Source of the DNA: Chloroflexi bacterium UBA6265
Lineage (GTDB): Bacteria; Chloroflexota; Chloroflexia; Thermomicrobiales; UBA6265
NCBI GenBank assembly: GCA_002440805.1
Contig: DJVD01000085.1
Location: 1-6,960, forward strand
Reading direction: 5' to 3'
DNA: 6,960 nt
Below the pieces are notes generated by a model that worked only from the letters and a program-made list of their open reading frames with translations, ran no database searches and was not told where the DNA came from. Within the stretch, counting starts at the first letter, position 1, and each line of letters begins with the position of its first letter. The position numbers were made by a program, and so were the translations under genes. Of this stretch, positions 1-6,287 are shown one piece after another.

Positions 1-60
1 TAGGAAGTTCAAACTGAATTCGACGAGGAATTTAGGTGACACGCAAGGGAACCCGACGAC

Positions 61-147
61 ATGCGTTTGCGGTACGGGTCAGCCCCAATTGTTACGGTGT
101 CTCGCCTGTGCGACTACGCAAGACAGGCCGCCGGAGAGGATAATTAG
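61..147 (+). CDS. Possible 28-codon leader ORF upstream of the first binding-protein gene
   Basis: An ATG at 61 opens a 28-codon frame (begins MRLRYGSAPI, ends AAGEDN) that stops at TAG 145-147, two bases before the ATG of the binding-protein gene. AAGGGA at 45-50 lies 10 nt upstream of the ATG and could serve as a ribosome binding site. The peptide has no recognisable motif and no run of one amino acid, so it does not look like a classical attenuation peptide. The position would allow translational coupling to the downstream gene, because its last codons read through that gene's Shine-Dalgarno sequence. An ORF this short arises easily by chance, so this is only a candidate. Confidence 0.15.
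   Translation: MRLRYGSAPIVTVSRLCDYARQAAGEDN
104..128 (+). promoter_or_regulatory. Bulged hairpin in the leader, just upstream of the ribosome binding site
   Basis: GCCTGT (104-109) pairs with ACAGGC (123-128), and GCG (110-112) pairs with CGC (117-119). This leaves a 4-nt loop (ACTA) and a 3-nt bulge (AAG, 120-122) on the 3' side. The stem ends 4 nt before the GGAGAGG ribosome binding site at 133-139. It could modulate mRNA stability or translation initiation of the binding-protein gene. There is no T-tract, so it is not a terminator, and it matches no riboswitch class I recognise. It may be fortuitous. Confidence 0.25.
133..139 (+). promoter_or_regulatory. Ribosome binding site of the family 5 binding-protein gene
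   Basis: GGAGAGG lies 10 nt upstream of the ATG at 150. It supports that start over the in-frame ATGs further in (residues 23, 27 and 30), which lack such a site and would remove the twin-arginine motif. Confidence 0.7.
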
Positions 148-149
148 TC

Positions 150-1712
150 ATGGTTTCACCACTTTCTCGTCGTCAACTCGCCAAGGTCGCGAGCTCACTC
201 CCACTTTCCTATGGAATGTTGGCTGGTATGAACCAGATGGGGGCACTGTCGGTATCGGCGCAGGGCAACGAACTGGAGCGAATTGTCCTCGGGGTGAACT
301 CCGATCCGCTCACCCTGATGCCGAATGACATCGTTGATACCCGGACAGATGTGTTTATTTACCACATGTTCGACGCCTGCATTATTCGCAACAAGGATGA
401 CCAGTTTCGCTATATGCCATGGCTGTGCGAGCTGGAGAATGTGGATGAGCTCACCTGGACACTGAAGCTGGTGGCTGAGGGGGTCACGTTCCATAGCGGC
501 AACCCACTGACGATTAACGACGTCAAGGCCGCCTTCGATTACGGCCAGGATCCTGCCAACGAGAGCCATTACCTCGAGCGTTGGGCACCACTTACTTCTA
601 TTGAAGTAGTGGATGACACCACCATCCAGATCAAAACCGAAAACCCGTTCCCTGTGATTTGGGATCGCATTGCCGAGGTCTACCCGATCGACTCCGTTCA
701 AATTGCGGAGATCGGCCTGGAAGCCTACAAGGAAAATCCCTCCGGCACGGGCCCATACATATTGAAGGACTGGTTGCGCGGGGAACGCCTCAGCATGACC
801 GCCAACCCGGATTATTGGGCCTTCGACATTCCTGTAAAGGAAGTAGAGTTCCGGACCATGCCAGAGTTCGCTACCCGCCTGACAGCCATGCTGGCCGGCG
901 AGCTCGGTATCATGAAGGATGTGCCGGTTGATTCCTTCCAGGATGTGAACGACAGCGGCATTGCTACCGTCAAGTCGATCCCGTCCTCTCGTGTCAATTT
1001 TGTCGCGTTGGTCACCAACCGTGAGGACAGTGTGTTCTACGACAACCTGCCCCTTCGCAAGGCTATTAACCATGGCGTAGATGTGCAGGGCATTATCGAC
1101 GGCATTTTCCAGGGAAACGCGGTTCGCATGGCTGGAGCCCTTTCCGACCTGAATCCGGAGCGCAACAAGGCCATTACTCCGTATGAGTACAATCCGGATC
1201 TTGCCCGGGAATTGTTGGCCGAAGCCGGGTACGCCGAAGGTGAACTCGAAATCACCATGGATGCCCCGCAAGGTCGCTATCCGATGGATGTCGATGCCGC
1301 CATGGCGATTGCTGCCTCGCTTGGCGATATCGGAATTACGGTCAATGTGCAGTACAACGAGTGGGGCACATACCTGGACAAGATCGTTAACCGCGGCACC
1401 GGCGATATGCTTTACCACGGCTGGGGACCCGCACTGGATGCCAGCTTCACGTTCACGAATATCTTTGTGGGCGATGCCAACTATAGCGCTGTTGGCGATC
1501 CGGATATTGAGGCCAAAATCCACGAGGCCAACCAAACGGTCGATCCCGAAGCCCGCCAGGCTATCTGGGATGAAGTTCAGCAAGATGTCTACGACGAGGC
1601 ACTCTGGTTGTTCTTGTGGCAGCAATACGACAGCTACGGAGTTGCCAATGATATTGCGTGGGAACCCCGCGCTGATGAGAAATTGTGGATGGCCGAAGCC
1701 AGCGGTATCTAA
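150..1712 (+). CDS. ABC transporter substrate-binding protein, family 5 (peptide/nickel/oligosaccharide type)
   Basis: This 520-residue protein is the extracytoplasmic receptor of a peptide-type ABC importer. It binds the solute and delivers it to the two permeases encoded immediately downstream. Residues 6-12 (SRRQLAK) form a twin-arginine motif followed by a weakly hydrophobic stretch and a possible cleavage site after VSA (35-37), so Tat export is likely. There is no lipobox cysteine; the first Cys is residue 77. Family 5 hallmarks are visible: W-T-L-K-L around 103-107 leading to GVTFHSGNPLTINDVKAAF (111-129), NPSGTGPYIL (196-205) with GERL..TANPDYW (211-223), PLRKAINHGVD (301-311), and NPDLARELLAEAGY (348-361). 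Length is typical for the family. The substrate cannot be assigned, because family 5 members bind peptides, nickel complexes, glutathione, opines or oligosaccharides. The family call is secure; specificity is unknown. Confidence 0.93.
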   Translation: MVSPLSRRQLAKVASSLPLSYGMLAGMNQMGALSVSAQGNELERIVLGVNSDPLTLMPNDIVDTRTDVFIYHMFDACIIRNKDDQFRYMPWLCELENVDELTWTLKLVAEGVTFHSGNPLTINDVKAAFDYGQDPANESHYLERWAPLTSIEVVDDTTIQIKTENPFPVIWDRIAEVYPIDSVQIAEIGLEAYKENPSGTGPYILKDWLRGERLSMTANPDYWAFDIPVKEVEFRTMPEFATRLTAMLAGELGIMKDVPVDSFQDVNDSGIATVKSIPSSRVNFVALVTNREDSVFYDNLPLRKAINHGVDVQGIIDGIFQGNAVRMAGALSDLNPERNKAITPYEYNPDLARELLAEAGYAEGELEITMDAPQGRYPMDVDAAMAIAASLGDIGITVNVQYNEWGTYLDKIVNRGTGDMLYHGWGPALDASFTFTNIFVGDANYSAVGDPDIEAKIHEANQTVDPEARQAIWDEVQQDVYDEALWLFLWQQYDSYGVANDIAWEPRADEKLWMAEASGI

Positions 1713-1743
1713 AATCGCACGATAACGCTCCGGAGTCTCGCTT

Positions 1744-2661
1744 GTGAAACGTTACGTAATCGGACGTGTAATCTCCGGTGTTCTCGTAGTCTTCCTCGCC
1801 CTTACAGCCGTTTTCTTTATGTTGCGGCTGTCGGGCGATCCTGTACTGCTCTTTGCGCCCATGGATACCTCCCGGCAGGATATGAATGCCATCCGTGAGC
1901 GCATGGGGTTCAACGACCCCCTGTTGGTACAGTACGGAAGATTTATGCGGGACGCCGTTCAACTCGACTTCGGGAATTCCTCCCGCGAGCGCCGCCCTGC
2001 CATGGAAGTGGTGACCGATCGTCTTCCAGCCACAATCCAGCTTGGTGCCACGTCACTGCTGATTGCGGTGTCCATTGGCATCCCGCTGGGAATTCTCTCC
2101 GCTGTGAAGCACGGATCCGGGTGGGACAAATTCGCCAGGTTCATCTCGGTGTTGGGCCAGGCCGTGCCCGGCTTCTGGCTGGGCGTGATCATGATCATGT
2201 TCTTCTCGGTGCGGCTCGGTTGGTTGCCTACCAGCGGCAGGGGGAGTTGGGAGCATATCATCATGCCGGCCCTGACGCTTGCGGCGTTTAGTATGGCCCG
2301 CTATGCCCGCCTCACCCGCAGCACCTTTATCGATGTGCTGGGGCAGGATTACATTCGTACCGCCCGGGCAAAGGGTCTCACACAGAACATTATTCTCTGG
2401 CGGCATGCATTCAAGAACGCCAGTGTTTCGCTCATCACCATGACCGGCCTGGAAATTGGGAACCTCATTGCTGGCGCGGTCGTGATTGAGCAGGTGTTCG
2501 CCTGGCCCGGCATGGGCCGCGTGATGGTGCAATCGTTGCTTAATCGCGACTTTGCCGTGGTGACCGCGGCCGTGGTGCTGTTCGCTGCCATGTACACCTT
2601 CGCCAACCTGATGGCCGACCTGGCATACGGCTGGGTGAACCCGACTGTGAGGCTGAACTAG
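1744..2661 (+). CDS. Peptide-type ABC transporter permease, DppB/OppB family
   Basis: This 305-residue inner-membrane protein should form half of the translocation channel with the next gene product. The start is GTG at 1744, preceded by GGAG (1732-1735) at 8-nt spacing and 31 nt after the previous stop. The DppB pattern is clear: an N-terminal segment at about 9-28 followed by GDP (31-33), a long extracytoplasmic region, then membrane segments at about 97-119, 132-157, 171-189, 231-252 and 272-295. LPTSG at 161-165 and VFAWPGMGRVMVQSLLNRDF (251-270) are typical of DppB proteins. The EAA-type cytoplasmic loop that contacts the ATPase reads DYIRTARAKGL (202-212) and continues to the RHAFKN region near 220-225. 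Length and topology are normal and nothing appears broken. The gene is co-transcribed with its neighbours by spacing. Confidence 0.95.
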   Translation: MKRYVIGRVISGVLVVFLALTAVFFMLRLSGDPVLLFAPMDTSRQDMNAIRERMGFNDPLLVQYGRFMRDAVQLDFGNSSRERRPAMEVVTDRLPATIQLGATSLLIAVSIGIPLGILSAVKHGSGWDKFARFISVLGQAVPGFWLGVIMIMFFSVRLGWLPTSGRGSWEHIIMPALTLAAFSMARYARLTRSTFIDVLGQDYIRTARAKGLTQNIILWRHAFKNASVSLITMTGLEIGNLIAGAVVIEQVFAWPGMGRVMVQSLLNRDFAVVTAAVVLFAAMYTFANLMADLAYGWVNPTVRLN

Positions 2662-3555
2662 ATGAGTGCTTCATCCGTCGCCGAGCGCAACGATCTCACC
2701 CTTTCCAAGCGGCGATCGTTACGCTACAAGTTGCGACCGCTGCTACGAGACAAATGGGCCAGTGCTTCGGTACTGTTCCTTATCGTTATCGTGATCATGG
2801 CCATTACGGCAGGCCTGTTTGTGCCCGATGACATCAATAGCCCCGATTTCGGTGCCCGGTTGCTTCCGCCCCTCACCGACGGCCATATCGCCGGCACCGA
2901 TCAACTCGGCCGCGATGTGTTTGGCCGCCTTTGGCTGGGGTCCCGGGTGTCGCTGGTTGTCGGCTTTGGTACGGTGTTCTTCGCGCTGCTGATCGGGGTG
3001 CCGATCGGAATGGTCGCCGGGTACTTCGGCGGCTGGTTCGATACCATCCTCATGCGGCTGGTCGATGTGCAGCTGTCCTTCCCGTTCATCCTGCTTGCGC
3101 TCACCATCAATGCCATCATGGGGCTGGGATTGCGCAATATCCTGATCACGCTGGTGATTGTGGGATGGATTGAGTATGCCCGTATTGCCCGTGGTGAAAC
3201 ACTGATCGTGCGCGAGCGCGAATATATCCAGGCGGCGCACGTCTCCGGTGCCCGCGAGTGGGCGGTAATCCTGCGCCATATCCTGCCGAATGTCACCACG
3301 CCACTCATCGTTATCGGTACGCTGCAGGTGGCGCGGTTCATCATCGCTGAGGCCAGCATCAGCTTCCTCGGCTTTGGTGTGCAGCCGCCCACACCGGCAT
3401 GGGGCAGTATGGTGAGCGATGGCCTGAAGTTCATCCTTTCCGCCTGGTGGTTGATCACCTTCCCGGGATTAATGCTGGCCCTGGTAGCGCTGGCGGTGAA
3501 TATCACGGGCGATTGGCTGCGCGATACCCTTGATCCTCGCATCCGCAATCGTTAG
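2662..3555 (+). CDS. Peptide-type ABC transporter permease, DppC/OppC family
   Basis: This 297-residue protein is the second channel subunit of the same importer. Its ATG follows the TAG of the DppB-type gene with no spacer (TAGATG). The likely ribosome binding site, GAGG at 2649-2652, lies inside the upstream coding sequence, which suggests translational coupling. The family signature GTDQLGRDVFGRLWLGSRVSL begins at residue 78. A membrane anchor at about 33-52 precedes it, and further hydrophobic segments lie at about 96-121, 138-155, 157-175, 212-232 and 262-284. The EAA loop, EYIQAAHVSGAREW (187-200) followed by RHILPN (205-210), would dock with the ATPase. FLGFGVQPPTPAWGSM (235-250) and the terminal DPRI (291-294) are also characteristic of DppC proteins. 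It is the last gene before the terminator at 3589-3624, so no ATPase gene follows in this unit. Confidence 0.95.
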   Translation: MSASSVAERNDLTLSKRRSLRYKLRPLLRDKWASASVLFLIVIVIMAITAGLFVPDDINSPDFGARLLPPLTDGHIAGTDQLGRDVFGRLWLGSRVSLVVGFGTVFFALLIGVPIGMVAGYFGGWFDTILMRLVDVQLSFPFILLALTINAIMGLGLRNILITLVIVGWIEYARIARGETLIVREREYIQAAHVSGAREWAVILRHILPNVTTPLIVIGTLQVARFIIAEASISFLGFGVQPPTPAWGSMVSDGLKFILSAWWLITFPGLMLALVALAVNITGDWLRDTLDPRIRNR

Positions 3556-3588
3556 CGGCCTGGAGGCTGATCTACATAACAGCACAGA

Positions 3589-3624
3589 AAAAGGGTGGCC
3601 ATTCACTGCCACCCTTTTGTTTTT
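3589..3624 (+). terminator. Rho-independent terminator after the DppC-type gene
   Basis: A perfect 11-bp stem (3589-3599 with 3608-3618; core GGGTGGC/GCCACCC flanked by AAAA/TTTT) encloses an 8-nt loop and is followed by GTTTTT. It begins 34 nt after the stop codon of the second permease and ends the peptide-type transport operon. The A-rich upstream flank means it could also terminate transcripts from the opposite strand, though no opposing gene is seen here. Confidence 0.9.
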
Positions 3625-3642
3625 CCGGTTGTGTAGTATAAA
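3615..3642 (+). promoter_or_regulatory. Weak promoter candidate for the second transporter operon
   Basis: An AT-rich patch after the terminator contains TATAAA at 3637-3642, a plausible -10 box. The only -35-like hexamer at a suitable distance is TTTTGT (3615-3620, 16-nt spacer), which matches poorly and overlaps the terminator. A promoter is expected in 3620-3700 because the preceding unit ends in a strong terminator, but its exact position cannot be fixed by eye. Confidence 0.2.
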
Positions 3643-3706
3643 CAAGTCATCGTATCCAAAGAAGGAAGAGCGGCAGCGCGGCCGATGGTGTTTTTCGTCG
3701 TCCCAG

Positions 3707-3712
3707 AGGAGG
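3707..3712 (+). promoter_or_regulatory. Strong ribosome binding site of the family 1 binding-protein gene
   Basis: AGGAGG, within a longer GAGGAGGAG run at 3706-3714, lies 10 nt before the ATG at 3723. It is a near-ideal Shine-Dalgarno sequence and fixes the start. It is the strongest such site in the window, which fits the usual high expression of binding proteins relative to their permeases. Confidence 0.8.
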
Positions 3713-3722
3713 AGAAACCGTC

Positions 3723-5156
3723 ATGTCTCAGGATCGCAGTGCGCGTTCAACTTCGTCACGTCGTCAATTCCTGGCCCGGGCAACTGCCCTGGGCATGAGT
3801 GCAGCGGCCATCAGCCAGGCCGAGGCCTTTGCCGCCAACGGATATCGCTTTGCCAATGGCAAGGCGACCCTGGTGCAATCTACACCGGTGGCCGATATCT
3901 CCGGTACCGAACTAAAAATCCTGCAATGGCAGCACTTTGTGCCCAGCTACGATGAGTGGTTTGGCACCTTCGTGCAGGAGTGGGGTGAGGCCAATGGCGT
4001 GACCGTCACGCTGGATCAGGTCAACACTGCCGATATCCCTGCTGCATTCGCCGCCGAAGTGGCTGCTGGCAGCGGCCACGACCTGATCGAGCACATCGCG
4101 CCGCTGGCCCAGTACGAGGAATCGGTGCTGGATCTTCGCGATATTTGGGAGCAGGCCGAAGCGGAATACGGCGAGGCCGTAACTAACTGCAAGCTGAACA
4201 GCTACAACCCCACCACCGACAAGTACTACTCGATCGTCCATGGCTACGCACCGGATCCGGCCAACTATCGCAAATCCCTGTGGGAGCAAATCGACCTGCC
4301 CAATGGCCCGACCACGCTCGATGAATTGCTGGAGGGCGGTACCCGCATCTGGAACGAGCAGGGTGTGCAGTTGGGCCTTGGCATGAGCCAGGAGATCGAT
4401 TCGCAGATGGCTGCGTTGGCGCTCATGTGGGCACATGGCGGTTCCATCCAGGATGAGAACGAGAACATCGTCATTAATTCGCCCGAGACCATCGCTGCCG
4501 TCACCTACATGAAGGATCTCTTCAAGGCGGCGATGACGCCGGAAGTGTTCAGCTGGAACGCTGCTTCCAACAACCAGTTGTTGGCTGCGGGCCAGGCGTC
4601 GTACATCCTTAATTCAATCTCGGCGTATCGTTCCGCACAGGGCACCCAGGCTGAGGTGGCCAAGGATATCTTCCTCGGCAAGCCTCTGGAGGGGCCTGCT
4701 GGTCCTGATTGGGCCAAGGCTCATGCCCATGCCGCCATGGGATACTACGTTCCCAACCATGCGGCCAATCCGGACACGGCCAAGGCATTCATCATGCACC
4801 TGCTGGCAAATTACGATGCTGCGGTGCTCGGCTCGCAGCTGTACAACTTCCCAACCTTCCCGGAAACATCGCCCAGCCTGATGGATGCGCTGGACAACGA
4901 TCCGTTCGGTTCGGAGCCGGCTGACAAGCTAAATGTGATGGCCGATGCCGATACCTGGACCGTGAACCTTGGGTGGCCGGGCCCGGCCAATGCCATGGCC
5001 GCCGAAGCACAGACCACATTCGTGCTCAGCAACATGATGGCCAAGGCCGCACGTGAGGAAATGACGCCGGAAGAAGCCGTGGCCGAAGCGGAAACGCTGC
5101 TCAACCAGATCGCCCAGAACTGGCGCGATCGTGGCCTGATGGGTGGCGGGGAGTAA
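3723..5156 (+). CDS. ABC transporter substrate-binding protein, family 1 (CUT1 sugar type), Tat-exported
   Basis: This 477-residue extracytoplasmic binding protein belongs to the MalE/UgpB-like family 1 group and should feed the ATPase and permease encoded next. A good twin-arginine signal, SRRQFLAR (12-19), is followed by an alanine-rich hydrophobic stretch; possible cleavage sites are AEA (33-35) or AFA (35-37). There is no lipobox cysteine; the first Cys is residue 156. Mature-protein features typical of family 1 are the first strand ELKILQWQHF (63-72), AAFAAEVAAGSGHDLIEH (107-124), the ALMWAHGGSI segment (232-242) with NSPETIAAVTYMKDLF (252-267), AAGQASYILNSISAY (288-302), and a C-terminal helix TPEEAVAEAETLLNQI (448-463). 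The aromatic residues W69, W236, W278, W412 and W418 could belong to a ligand pocket, which is inference. Substrate is likely a carbohydrate or polyol by family, but it is not determinable here. Confidence 0.92.
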   Translation: MSQDRSARSTSSRRQFLARATALGMSAAAISQAEAFAANGYRFANGKATLVQSTPVADISGTELKILQWQHFVPSYDEWFGTFVQEWGEANGVTVTLDQVNTADIPAAFAAEVAAGSGHDLIEHIAPLAQYEESVLDLRDIWEQAEAEYGEAVTNCKLNSYNPTTDKYYSIVHGYAPDPANYRKSLWEQIDLPNGPTTLDELLEGGTRIWNEQGVQLGLGMSQEIDSQMAALALMWAHGGSIQDENENIVINSPETIAAVTYMKDLFKAAMTPEVFSWNAASNNQLLAAGQASYILNSISAYRSAQGTQAEVAKDIFLGKPLEGPAGPDWAKAHAHAAMGYYVPNHAANPDTAKAFIMHLLANYDAAVLGSQLYNFPTFPETSPSLMDALDNDPFGSEPADKLNVMADADTWTVNLGWPGPANAMAAEAQTTFVLSNMMAKAAREEMTPEEAVAEAETLLNQIAQNWRDRGLMGGGE

Positions 5157-5184
5157 CCACGCTGACCGCACACCAACTCTAGAT

Positions 5185-5211
5185 GAGCACTCCGGCGAGG
5201 CCGGAGTGCTC
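5185..5211 (+). promoter_or_regulatory. Perfect 12-bp intergenic hairpin between binding protein and ATPase genes
   Basis: GAGCACTCCGGC (5185-5196) is followed by a 3-nt loop (GAG) and the exact complement at 5200-5211. No T-tract follows (next bases GCAATCCC), so it is not a standard intrinsic terminator. It sits 28 nt after the stop of the binding-protein gene and 26 nt before the ATPase start. Structures at this position in sugar-transport operons commonly protect the upstream message from 3' exonucleases or reduce read-through, giving more binding protein than membrane components. That role here is inferred from position and structure. Confidence 0.75.
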
Positions 5212-5237
5212 GCAATCCCTCCAGGATAGACAACCGC

Positions 5238-6287
5238 ATGGCCACCGTTGAAATTCGACACCTCGTGAAGCAATTCAGCGATGAGGTGACCGCCGTCCGC
5301 GATATTAATATCCTTACCCAGGATGGCGAATTCCTGGTATTGCTGGGCCCATCGGGCTGCGGCAAATCGACCTTGCTGCGCATGATCGGTGGACTGGAGC
5401 AGCCCACATCGGGCCAGATCCTGATTGGTGACAAGGTGGTGAACAACCTCCCACCGCGAGCCCGCAGCATCGCCATGGTGTTCCAAAGCTATGCGCTGTA
5501 CCCGCACATGACCGTGCATGGCAATATCGCCTTTCCCCTCAAGGCCGGCAAAATTCCCAAGGCCGAACAGGAAAAGAAAATCCACTGGGCCAGCACGATC
5601 CTTGGGATCGATAACCTGATGGATCGACGCCCAGGTCAGCTTTCCGGTGGTCAACGGCAACGCGTTGCCCTGGCCCGGGCGCTGGTGCGTGAACCCGACG
5701 TGTTCCTGTTGGACGAACCGCTGAGTAACCTCGATGCCCAACGTCGTGCCAGTGCCCGTGACGAATTGCAATCGTTCCAGCGCGAGATCGGCACGACCAC
5801 GATTTATGTGACACATGACCAGGTGGAAGCCATGGGCATGGGGCATCGTATTGCCGTGCTTAACCATGGCGAACTGCAGCAGATCGGTACCCCTCGGGAG
5901 ATATACGAGGAGCCGCAGAACATATTTGTGGCCACGTTCCTTGGATCGCCACCAATGAACCTGATCCCGCATGGCGATCGTCTCATTGGCTTCCGACCGG
6001 AGAGCATTAGTCCGCGAAGCGAGGTAATCGATCCTGTCAACGCGATCGAATTTACGCTCAACAACATCCGCACCGAATATCTCGGCTCCGAAAAGCTGCT
6101 GTACGGCGATATCGAGGGCACCCGGGCGGTGAGTCGGCTGCCAGCCAACTTTGTCATCCCGGAGGAAGAGGGCGCATCGGTGAAGATGGCGGTGGAGCAT
6201 CGCGCCATTCGCATTTTCGATAAGGCTACCGGTCAATCAACCGGTGAGCCGGTGATCGATCTGACCAGTGCAGGATCGCTGACATGA
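5238..6287 (+). CDS. ABC transporter ATP-binding protein, MalK/UgpC (CUT1) family
   Basis: This 349-residue cytoplasmic ATPase would act as a homodimer to power the sugar-type importer. All catalytic motifs are intact: Walker A GPSGCGKST (37-45), Q-loop Gln83 in VFQSYALYPHMTV (81-93), signature LSGGQRQRVALARAL (135-149), Walker B VFLLDEP (155-161), D-loop SNLDA (163-167) and H-loop His193 in THDQVEA (192-198). EIYEEPQNIFVATFLGSPPMNL (221-242) leads into a C-terminal TOBE/MalK-type regulatory domain with GFRPE at 251-255, which marks the CUT1 ATPase subgroup rather than the peptide-type DppD/DppF subgroup. After the D-loop the sequence is DAQRRASARDEL, whereas DAKLRVQMR-like sequences are more usual; this does not touch catalysis. 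The ribosome binding site is AGGA at 5223-5226. The stop overlaps the next gene's start (ATGA). Confidence 0.95.
   Translation: MATVEIRHLVKQFSDEVTAVRDINILTQDGEFLVLLGPSGCGKSTLLRMIGGLEQPTSGQILIGDKVVNNLPPRARSIAMVFQSYALYPHMTVHGNIAFPLKAGKIPKAEQEKKIHWASTILGIDNLMDRRPGQLSGGQRQRVALARALVREPDVFLLDEPLSNLDAQRRASARDELQSFQREIGTTTIYVTHDQVEAMGMGHRIAVLNHGELQQIGTPREIYEEPQNIFVATFLGSPPMNLIPHGDRLIGFRPESISPRSEVIDPVNAIEFTLNNIRTEYLGSEKLLYGDIEGTRAVSRLPANFVIPEEEGASVKMAVEHRAIRIFDKATGQSTGEPVIDLTSAGSLT

Noticed and set aside
1..3. TAG at the very start of the window as the stop codon of an upstream gene
   Set aside because: The frame and upstream sequence are not visible, so a stop codon cannot be told apart from a random triplet.
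67..95. TTGCGG (67-72) and TGTTAC (90-95) at 17-nt spacing as a possible promoter for the first operon
   Set aside because: The -10 matches the consensus at only about half its positions and there is no supporting signal; the real promoter could lie upstream of the window.
588..612. A near-perfect hairpin (10 bp, one bulged T, loop TATT) inside the first binding-protein gene
   Set aside because: It falls within well-conserved coding sequence, with no flanking signal, T-tract or repeat copy seen elsewhere in the window; probably coincidence of codons.
195..1625. A 476-codon open frame on the minus strand covering the first binding-protein gene
   Set aside because: It is the complement of a gene with clear family 5 motifs, its translation shows no domain or signal pattern, and long antisense frames are expected from the codon bias of GC-rich genes.
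1728..1735. CTCCGGAG palindrome between the first two genes as a possible operator
   Set aside because: It contains the GGAG ribosome binding site of the GTG-initiated permease gene; the 8-bp palindrome is too short to claim as an operator.
3530..3955. A 141-codon plus-strand frame running through the terminator and the 5' part of the second binding-protein gene
   Set aside because: It crosses a strong terminator, lacks a ribosome binding site, and overlaps out of frame both the DppC-type gene end and the Tat-exported protein start.
4929..6236. A 435-codon minus-strand frame spanning the end of the second binding-protein gene and most of the ATPase gene
   Set aside because: It runs across an intergenic gap and two well-supported sense genes, and its translation has no recognisable family features; it is a codon-bias shadow.
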